The notes below the pieces were generated by a model. It made no database searches. It saw only the letters and a list, made by a program, of their open reading frames with translations, and was not told where the DNA came from. From Shewanella sp. NIFS-20-20 (GTDB taxonomy: Bacteria > Pseudomonadota > Gammaproteobacteria > Enterobacterales > Shewanellaceae): a DNA stretch of 55,010 nucleotides. The stretch lies in contig NZ_JAHUTT010000020.1 in the NCBI RefSeq assembly GCF_019209865.1, positions 1 through 55,010 of the forward strand, given 5' to 3'. Position numbers and translations under genes: made by a program. Shown here piece after piece: positions 48,838 to 55,010 of the stretch (positions are counted from its first letter, which is position 1; each line of letters begins with the position of its first letter).

Positions 48838-49587
48838 ATGATGAAATCTAAAATTGCGATCACTGTAAGCATGTTATTTCTCGCGGGCTGTGCGATGAAT
48901 ACCAAGCAACCGACACCAAGCCCCTTGACTAATGACCAATTAGTCAAGGGGCTGCAACAGCAGCAAACCGAACTAGTTAATGCCCTCAGTAGCATCTGCA
49001 CTCAGCAGCAACCCGCGTTGGATAATCTCCAGCAAGAAATAAAAATACTGCAAGAAAAAGTCGATGCCGTTGATCGGCAAACCGTGCCGATGGTGGCCCC
49101 AACCCCCGTAGCGTGTCCTGAAGATAGTCTTGGAGAAAAAGTCATCTTAGGCGAAGTTGAGTTTGTATTTATTGATGAGCTGCAAGCCGGATTTGATACT
49201 CGTATCGATACCGGGGCTGAATCCTCGTCATTAGATGCACGCAATATTATTTTATTTGAACGCGATGGTCAGCAATGGGTGCGTTTTGATGTCAATGCCG
49301 ACGGTAAAGATACGCCGTTAAAAACATTTGAGTCAAAAGTCGAACGCTTTGTCCGCATCAAGGGCGATGAAAGTCATAGCAGTGGTGACCGCCGTCCGGT
49401 GATCTCGGCTCACTTGCAAATTGGTGACTATAAAGCCGAAACCAGCTTAAACCTTAATGACCGCAGTGGCCTCGAGTACCCGCTACTTCTCGGCCGTAAG
49501 TTTATGAAAGACATAGCCGTCGTCGATGTCAGCCAAGCGTATTTGCACGGCAAGACACTCCCCTCCATGAGCAATAATTCAAACTAA
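48838..49587 (+). CDS. RimB-like retropepsin-fold lipoprotein (ATP-dependent zinc protease family)
   Basis: A 249-aa protein with a lipoprotein signal (MMKSKIAITVSMLFLAGC), a coiled-coil-like Gln-rich stretch (~45-75), and a C-terminal Zn_protease/RimB-like domain. That domain has the aspartic DTGA motif in FDTRIDTGAESSSLDAR and LLGRKFMKD. An aspartic-protease-like dimer is predicted. The start could be either of two adjacent ATGs. It is followed 9 bp later by the 7TM protein gene. Confidence 0.85.
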   Translation: MMKSKIAITVSMLFLAGCAMNTKQPTPSPLTNDQLVKGLQQQQTELVNALSSICTQQQPALDNLQQEIKILQEKVDAVDRQTVPMVAPTPVACPEDSLGEKVILGEVEFVFIDELQAGFDTRIDTGAESSSLDARNIILFERDGQQWVRFDVNADGKDTPLKTFESKVERFVRIKGDESHSSGDRRPVISAHLQIGDYKAETSLNLNDRSGLEYPLLLGRKFMKDIAVVDVSQAYLHGKTLPSMSNNSN

Positions 49588-49596
49588 GGCCGTCGG

Positions 49597-51102
49597 ATGC
49601 AATCTCGTACTCCCTTTTATATTTTGGTGGCGCTACTGTTAGTCACTGGCATAGGTTCAAGCGTCTTTCGTGGCATTGAGCACAATGTTCCCTTTTTGCC
49701 TGGTAAACAAGTTCAAAGCTGGGCGGTTGATGCTAAGATCAGTTTTCAAGGGATTAATGAACCGGCAGAGGTTTCGTTTACCTTACCACAAGATCCGGCA
49801 TTTGAAGTGTTAGCTGAAAATGCCAGCTCCCCGGGCTATGGCATGACCATCGGCGATATTCACGGCCAACGTCGGGTCATTTGGTCCAGCCGCGAAGCCG
49901 TTGGCGGCCAAAATTTATACTACAAATTGACGTTAGTCCCCACAGGTCAAACCCAGATCTTAACGGACGTGACGCCTCCCGTGCCTGAGTCTTACCCATG
50001 GCCAGCCACCGAAATGACCGCAGCGCAACAAGTGGCCGATAGCGCTTGGCAAAAAAGTGCCAGTAATCTCACCTATGCTCAGCAAGTGATGCAAGCGATT
50101 AGTGCCACCGAACGTAGTCAAAATATGGAGTTATTATTATCCAATAATACCCCTACCCAATTATTCGTTCGTCTATTACAAGATAAAGGCATCGCCGCAC
50201 ACGAAGTGAGTGCCTTAAAGCTTGAAGATCAACGCCGCCGCCAAACGCTGCGCCCTATGGCTGAAATGTATCAAGATGGCCAATGGTACTTGTTTGATGT
50301 AGTGACGGGCACTCAAGGGCGTGCAGATGACGTGCTGTTATGGGAGCGTCACGGCCAATCGGTATTAGATGTGGTCGGTGGTACAAACTCACAAGTGAGT
50401 TTTTCCATGCTCAAAGATACCCGCAGCGCGTTAGCCACATCGATTGACATGATGCGCAACGCCAATGATTTAGATTTCTCGTTATACGCACTGCCGTTAG
50501 AAGAACAGAATCTGTTTAAAGGGATCTTACTCATCCCCGTCGGCGTGCTGGTGGTGGTATTTTTGCGAGTGATTATCGGTTTTCGCACTTCGGGCACCTT
50601 TATGCCGGTCCTGATTGCCCTCGCCTTTATTCAAACAACCTTACTCACTGGCTTGATCGGATTCTTATTGATCGTGGCGTTTGGCCTGATGATCCGCTCC
50701 TATTTATCAAAACTTAACCTGTTACTGATCTCACGGATATCGGCGGTCATTATTGTGGTTATTGGTATCATAGGTTTGTTTACAATTCTGTCTTACAAGT
50801 TTGGCTTAAGTGAAGGATTAACCATTACTTTCTTCCCGATGATCATTTTGGCATGGACCATTGAGCGGATGTCGATTTTGTGGGAAGAGGAAGGCGCTAA
50901 AGAAGTCGTGATCCAAGGCGGAGGCAGCTTATTAGTCGCGACCTTAGCCTACCTCGCAATGAGTGCCACTTGGGTGCAGCATTGGGTGTTTAATTTCCTC
51001 GGTATTCACTTAGTGATCTTGGCATTAGTGTTATTGATGGGCCAATATACTGGTTATAAAGTACTTGAGTTAAAACGCTTTAAGCCCTTGGCTGGAGAAT
51101 GA
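49597..51102 (+). CDS. 7TM protein with inactive transglutaminase domain
   Basis: A 501-aa protein with an N-terminal signal anchor, a periplasmic inactive-transglutaminase-like domain (~30-290) and a C-terminal block of about seven membrane helices (~305-495; GILLIPVGVLVVVFLRVIIG onward). It matches the paired Pfam families usually called inactive transglutaminase fused to 7 transmembrane helices. Family function unknown. It overlaps the ATP-grasp gene by 4 bp, so they form one operon. Confidence 0.85.
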   Translation: MQSRTPFYILVALLLVTGIGSSVFRGIEHNVPFLPGKQVQSWAVDAKISFQGINEPAEVSFTLPQDPAFEVLAENASSPGYGMTIGDIHGQRRVIWSSREAVGGQNLYYKLTLVPTGQTQILTDVTPPVPESYPWPATEMTAAQQVADSAWQKSASNLTYAQQVMQAISATERSQNMELLLSNNTPTQLFVRLLQDKGIAAHEVSALKLEDQRRRQTLRPMAEMYQDGQWYLFDVVTGTQGRADDVLLWERHGQSVLDVVGGTNSQVSFSMLKDTRSALATSIDMMRNANDLDFSLYALPLEEQNLFKGILLIPVGVLVVVFLRVIIGFRTSGTFMPVLIALAFIQTTLLTGLIGFLLIVAFGLMIRSYLSKLNLLLISRISAVIIVVIGIIGLFTILSYKFGLSEGLTITFFPMIILAWTIERMSILWEEEGAKEVVIQGGGSLLVATLAYLAMSATWVQHWVFNFLGIHLVILALVLLMGQYTGYKVLELKRFKPLAGE

Positions 51103-52055
51103 CTATGATGTTCGCCTCGCCATGGAAGCTTAAGCAAGCGGGTGTCTTAAGCATGAATAAACGCAATATTGATTATATTGCGCGATATAACCCCCGCAAA
51201 TTTTATAAACGTGTAGACGATAAGCTAATCACCAAGCAATTGGCATTGGCCAACAATATTGCGGTGCCGGATTTAATCGGCGTCATTGCGGAACAACATC
51301 AAATTGCCAATATTCCTACCATGCTTGCTGGCCATCAGGGGTTTGTTATCAAGCCCTCTAAAGGCTCAGGAGGTAAAGGCATTTTAGTGATCACTCAAGT
51401 GGAAAATGGCCGCTTTTATAAGCCCAGTGGCCAAGAAGTTACCCCGAGTGAAATCGATCGTCACGCCTCCAATATTCTCAGTGGCTTATTTTCATTAGGC
51501 GGAAAGTCCGATGTTGCCATCGTTGAAGGGCTTATCCAATTTGATCCCATTTTTGATGGCTTTAGTTATGAAGGTGTCCCAGACATACGCCTAATCGTAT
51601 TCAAAGGCTACCCCGTGATGGGCATGTTGCGCTTATCGACCAGTGCCTCCGATGGCAAAGCTAACCTGCACCAAGGCGCTGTCGGTGTTGGGCTAGATAT
51701 TGCTACCGGCAAAGGGATCCGCGCAGTGCAATTTAATCAACCGATTATCCATCATCCAGATACCGGTTTGGAGTTAGTTAAAATACAAGTGCCTCATTGG
51801 GACACCTTATTACATACGGCCTCTAGCGCCTATGAAATGAGTGAGCTTGGCTATTTAGGTACCGACATGGTACTGGATAAAGAAAAAGGCCCCTTGATGC
51901 TGGAGCTTAATGCACGCCCGGGGTTGGCAATTCAAATTGCCAATGGCCTCGGCATTTTGCCCAGACTCCAGCATGTCGAACGATTGCGCGACCAGCCGTT
52001 ATCCGTCGCGCAGCGAGTTGAGTATGCCAAAGCTCACTTTGGAAGTGCGAATTAA
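51099..52055 (+). CDS. Alpha-L-glutamate-ligase-like ATP-grasp protein
   Basis: A 318-aa RimK-type ATP-grasp protein. It has FVIKPSKGSGGKGILVI (ATP-binding), VAIVEGLIQFDP, PDIRLIVFKGYPVMGMLRLS and a Mg-binding MLELNARPGL. Family members add amino acids such as glutamate to peptide or carboxylate acceptors. Neighbours (retropepsin-like, 7TM) recur with it in many gammaproteobacteria, so they likely act on one peptide product (inference). It overlaps the next gene by 1 bp. Confidence 0.85.
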   Translation: MTMMFASPWKLKQAGVLSMNKRNIDYIARYNPRKFYKRVDDKLITKQLALANNIAVPDLIGVIAEQHQIANIPTMLAGHQGFVIKPSKGSGGKGILVITQVENGRFYKPSGQEVTPSEIDRHASNILSGLFSLGGKSDVAIVEGLIQFDPIFDGFSYEGVPDIRLIVFKGYPVMGMLRLSTSASDGKANLHQGAVGVGLDIATGKGIRAVQFNQPIIHHPDTGLELVKIQVPHWDTLLHTASSAYEMSELGYLGTDMVLDKEKGPLMLELNARPGLAIQIANGLGILPRLQHVERLRDQPLSVAQRVEYAKAHFGSAN

Positions 52056-53770
52056 TGAGCCGTTTTGCCTCTGGCATGTTTGGCTTAATCATGAGCTGTT
52101 GTTGGTCATCGATGGCCAGCGCAGCAAATGACCCCTTATCGGTGTTGCAAACATGTCAGGAGCTGCTTCAGCCCCAACCATCGTTCGTCTTAAATAACCA
52201 GCCTGAGATAGCCGCCAAGCAAATCGATGAGTTACTTAGCCCACTGAGTCGTTTGTATTTTGACCTATTTCACTTAAGTGAACTTCCCAGTGGCGTAGGG
52301 TTTAAACAAGCTCTCACTCGTTGCCAAATTGTGCTCGGCGATCGACTACAAACCATTTTATTGAGCGCGCCGATTCAAGCCTGGTTACCCCATGGCTTAT
52401 TATCTAGTGATGCGGATGTCCGCCAATTTGCCCAGCGTATCGATATCCTCAATCAGCAGCGTCTAGCGCCCCAACAAAAAGGGTTTTTATCCACCCTAGA
52501 AGCCAGTATTCATTACCATTTAGCCAATTCTGACTTTAGTTTACGCCTCGATAATCCCCAATGTTTAGCTTTAGATATTCGTGGCGATAATGTCACGGGC
52601 CAACTGGCAGAATACTTACTGCGAGAGCCCAGTAGCCAGTGCCGCCAAAGTAGTTGGACGGCCTACCAACAACGAGCTCAATCGCGCAATAGCCAAGCGC
52701 TTAACGCCCTCGCCGCCTTAAGGCAGACTCAAGCCAATGAGCAAGGATTGGCTAACTACAACAATTTACAATTGCTCAATACCCCGATGGCGAGCGAGGA
52801 ACAGCGGCGAGACTTTATCAAACAAGCCAGCCATCATCCCAGCGCAATGGCGCCTTGGAGCCTGTATCAAACATTAACCAAACAACAAAAATCGGCTCAA
52901 AGCGCGATGTCGACCGCCATCATTCTTGAGGCGTGGCGCCACAAGCTCACCTCATTAGGCTATCAGATTGTCGGCCCCCCTCATCACTGGCAAATGAGTT
53001 ATCAAGACCGTGCACTGGGTAGCGTGATGTTTAATGGCAAGGATCAAAGTAAAACCCTATTGCACATTCAGTCCCTTGCTGCCAGACCAGCACAAATAGC
53101 TCAGGTAGTTTTAGATTACCCCATCAATATCAATAGCTGGCAACAAGTCAACGAGGTGCTAGCCGTTTTTGCCCAAGCCATCGTCACTGTCAGTGCCAGT
53201 AGCCAGTTCAGTCTCAATAATCATAATGAATTAACCGGTGAACACGATTTTCTCGCAAAGTACTGGCTAATCAAAGTATTGACTCCAGCCTACCATCCTT
53301 GGTTTCGCATCGGCGAGCGTGAGCAAACCCTTAAACATTACCGGGAAAATTGGCAACTGTTTCAAGCCGCTGCCATTATTGATTTTTATGGTGATGAACT
53401 TGATTTACCAACACATTTTAACCAATTATTTGGCGCGCCTTGGCCACTCGCTGACAACGCATTTTACGGTATATCAGAACTAACCTCGGGCGCCAGTGTG
53501 ATGACTCGGCTGTGGGCGCAAGCCATGGCAAATTATCTATATCAGCTCACTCCCGCCTGCCGTGAGTTAGCCGATAAGCAAATGACACATTTGCTATTAG
53601 TTAATCCTTCACATCATAGTTTACAGGAACGGCTGACACCACTGTTAGCGCCACACAGTTTACGCACTTTACCCATAGGAAGTTTTTACTATGACAATGA
53701 TGTTCCCCCTCAAGCGCTCACTCGCGAGTCTCATCTTATGTGCACTAAGTTACGGCAGTTACGCCCGTGA
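52055..53770 (+). CDS. Secreted protein of unknown function (helical, possibly degenerate M3-peptidase-like)
   Basis: A 571-aa protein with a signal peptide (FGLIMSCCWSSMASA) and mostly helical sequence. The region ANEQGLANYNNLQLLNTPMA recalls the oligopeptidase (M3) scaffold, but no HEXXH zinc motif is present, so peptidase activity is unlikely. No other family is recognised. It is last but one in the RimB-like/7TM/ATP-grasp operon, and its 3' end overlaps the next gene by 80 bp in another frame. Confidence 0.6.
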   Translation: MSRFASGMFGLIMSCCWSSMASAANDPLSVLQTCQELLQPQPSFVLNNQPEIAAKQIDELLSPLSRLYFDLFHLSELPSGVGFKQALTRCQIVLGDRLQTILLSAPIQAWLPHGLLSSDADVRQFAQRIDILNQQRLAPQQKGFLSTLEASIHYHLANSDFSLRLDNPQCLALDIRGDNVTGQLAEYLLREPSSQCRQSSWTAYQQRAQSRNSQALNALAALRQTQANEQGLANYNNLQLLNTPMASEEQRRDFIKQASHHPSAMAPWSLYQTLTKQQKSAQSAMSTAIILEAWRHKLTSLGYQIVGPPHHWQMSYQDRALGSVMFNGKDQSKTLLHIQSLAARPAQIAQVVLDYPININSWQQVNEVLAVFAQAIVTVSASSQFSLNNHNELTGEHDFLAKYWLIKVLTPAYHPWFRIGEREQTLKHYRENWQLFQAAAIIDFYGDELDLPTHFNQLFGAPWPLADNAFYGISELTSGASVMTRLWAQAMANYLYQLTPACRELADKQMTHLLLVNPSHHSLQERLTPLLAPHSLRTLPIGSFYYDNDVPPQALTRESHLMCTKLRQLRP

Positions 53771-54803
53771 CATGGTCAATGCACCGGTACCCGCGTTCGA
53801 TTATCAGCAGATATCCAGCAGTATTCAAACCCATCTGGAACGTCATTTATACCAACTGCCACCGCGTGTCTTAGGTCACTATGGCATTCGCATGTATCGC
53901 ATGACTGGCGATGAAAAGTATGCCAATGCCGCGCTAACCGATTTGTATGTGGTCAGTTCGACTCAAGCGTTTTATGCCTGCCAACTCAATGATAAACAAT
54001 TTGTCACGGCGCAAGCTCAGCAAGCTATCGATAAACTCGGTAAAGGTCCACGCGCCAAAGCCAGAAAGAAAGCACTGGCCCCCTTCCCTGAGTTTCTGTT
54101 TTATACCGATATTTTACTGAGAACCAGTAGCCGTATTGACGAATTTGGCCTTGAAGGTCCGTGTCATGACCAATTGCTCGCCGGCTTAAAAGCCTCTGAT
54201 TTGAAGCAGGGATTAACGGATCCCGCCATGATCAAAGCCTGGGCGGCGCAACTGATTAATTATGCTTATTGGGCCAAACAAATCGGGGTGGGCGATTACA
54301 TTGAACAATACAAGCAAGCATTCAATGCCGTGTACCCAGCCAACCAAGATAAACAGCTGAGCAAGGCACAGTTTCGAAATAAACTCTATGGCATGACGCA
54401 CTTTATTTTTGCTGACAGTCAATATTATCAACGCTCAGTTGATGCCGAGAAATTCGCGTGGATCCTATCTTACTTTGAAGCCAATATTGACCGTATTCTA
54501 ACCGATGCCACGGCAGATATTATCACCGAGGTGGGTATTAGTTTCTTACTGGCTGGCCAAGAAAATAACCCCGTCGTCGATAAAACCAAAGCCGCCATCA
54601 GCGCCCAATATAATGCTGAATATCAGGTCATACCTTCGCCGCGAGGCAATCCGGATTTAGCCATGGGAGAACATAGGAATGTGTTAGCTATCATGTTGTT
54701 TAACTGGCCAAAAACCTTACATAAAGGCCCATTACTTGGCGAATTATCAGCCACTAAACACTTATTACCCAAACAAGTGTCAGTGCTGCAGTCGCCACAG
54801 TGA
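53691..54803 (+). CDS. DUF3541 family exported protein
   Basis: A 370-aa protein with a signal peptide (LKRSLASLILCALSYGSYA) and alpha-helical sequence with repeated aromatic helices (HYGIRMYRMTGDEKYANAAL, GPCHDQLLAG). It resembles DUF3541 proteins with an alpha/alpha-toroid look. Function unknown. The ATG 53691 has GGAAG 8 nt upstream, although the frame lies inside the previous gene's end, so translation is probably coupled. Confidence 0.7.
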   Translation: MTMMFPLKRSLASLILCALSYGSYARDMVNAPVPAFDYQQISSSIQTHLERHLYQLPPRVLGHYGIRMYRMTGDEKYANAALTDLYVVSSTQAFYACQLNDKQFVTAQAQQAIDKLGKGPRAKARKKALAPFPEFLFYTDILLRTSSRIDEFGLEGPCHDQLLAGLKASDLKQGLTDPAMIKAWAAQLINYAYWAKQIGVGDYIEQYKQAFNAVYPANQDKQLSKAQFRNKLYGMTHFIFADSQYYQRSVDAEKFAWILSYFEANIDRILTDATADIITEVGISFLLAGQENNPVVDKTKAAISAQYNAEYQVIPSPRGNPDLAMGEHRNVLAIMLFNWPKTLHKGPLLGELSATKHLLPKQVSVLQSPQ

Positions 54804-54882
54804 TAGACAATAGGCGCTCGGTAGTATGCCGCCAACATAGGCGCTTATAATGTACCGTTTTTAGCTGATAAAAGGGGCCGCT

Positions 54883-54918
54883 ATGGCTAATGCCGATCAG
54901 TTAAGACAGATCGCTTGA
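54883..54918 (+). CDS. Possible 11-codon leader peptide
   Basis: ATG-start frame MANADQLRQIA with AAAAGGGG upstream, ending before a hairpin and terminator. It could be a leader/attenuator or a chance frame. Confidence 0.25.
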   Translation: MANADQLRQIA

Positions 54919-54937
54919 CGATCTCACTGAAAGGATC

Positions 54938-54971
54938 AAAATCCGATGACCCCTTGTCATCGGATTTTTTT
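54938..54971 (+). terminator. Strong terminator hairpin before the last partial gene
   Basis: Stem AATCCGATGAC / GTCATCGGATT with a short loop, followed by a T-run. The T-run abuts the ATG at 54972. Confidence 0.85.
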
Positions 54972-55010
54972 ATGCAACTTTCAGAAGCTTTGGCGCGTAC
55001 TCATATCAAT
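54972..55010 (+). CDS. Start of an unidentified gene (3' partial)
   Basis: Thirteen codons (MQLSEALARTHIN) run off the window. The frame is also open upstream through the hairpin to ~54893, so an earlier TTG start is possible. Too short to identify. Confidence 0.35.
   Translation, partial: MQLSEALARTHIN

Noticed and set aside
1..55010. CRISPR array or prophage
   Set aside because: No regularly spaced repeats, cas genes, or phage structural/packaging genes were seen. The DGR target looks cellular rather than a phage tail fiber.

Overview
The window looks like chromosome of a Shewanella-type marine gammaproteobacterium. This rests on the gene set and order: ccoNOQP-fixH-ccoI-ccoS-safE-like-etrA-uspE-ttcA, ruvCAB-yebC-aspS, cmoAB, tusDCB-tusE-yccA, and the punR/punC pair. 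Assignment is from remembered protein families; no database search was run.

Layout. (1) 1-3.25 kb is a diversity-generating retroelement (DGR): the 3' end of a large Ig-like surface protein with a variable lectin-fold C terminus, a MutS-like accessory gene, a template repeat, a DGR reverse transcriptase on the opposite strand, and a divergent Avd gene. The template (1434-1569) and variable repeat (527-662) are both 136 nt. They differ at 17 positions, and every difference lies at a template adenine, the signature of DGR mutagenic retrohoming. A recombinase-like HTH remnant and hairpins follow. (2) 4-9.7 kb: Mn-dependent pyrophosphatase, tRNA 2-thiolation relay (TusDCBE), YccA, PunR/PunC and tRNA-Ser. 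(3) 10-16.3 kb: YeiH-type exporter, a secreted beta-propeller, a GDPD-sulfatase pair broken by a nine-base homopolymer, and a GAF-GGDEF enzyme. (4) 16.9-22.9 kb: a Calx-beta secreted protein, a 1.7 kb gene-poor stretch with an IS3-family transposase relic and hairpins, a tyrosine recombinase and its small upstream partner. (5) 23-35.2 kb: an HD-GYP response regulator, then the complete cbb3 oxidase structural and assembly locus with its likely regulator EtrA/Fnr, UspE and TtcA. (6) 35.3-47 kb: housekeeping genes (DUF2987, Bax, YvcK-like, aminotransferase, RuvBAC, YebC, AspS) and a multi-domain periplasmic sensor with a degenerate GGDEF domain. (7) 47-55 kb: CmoA/CmoB, then a probable operon of a RimB-like retropepsin lipoprotein, a 7TM-inactive-transglutaminase protein, an ATP-grasp ligase, and two secreted proteins of unknown role.

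How genes cooperate. In the DGR, template RNA would be reverse transcribed with adenine-directed errors by RT and Avd, and the cDNA would rewrite the 3' end of the surface protein gene, changing its ligand-binding face. In the respiratory block, EtrA probably senses oxygen through a 4Fe-4S cluster and acts at two FNR-like boxes upstream of ccoN, while CcoI, CcoS and FixH supply copper and assemble the oxidase. The RimB-like/7TM/ATP-grasp trio is a recurrent but functionally obscure set that suggests peptide ligation and cleavage across the membrane.

The most notable system is the DGR, in particular its arrangement: RT is antisense to its template, the RT stop region lies inside the template's 3' end, Avd and RT overlap head to head, and a second MutS-like accessory gene is present.
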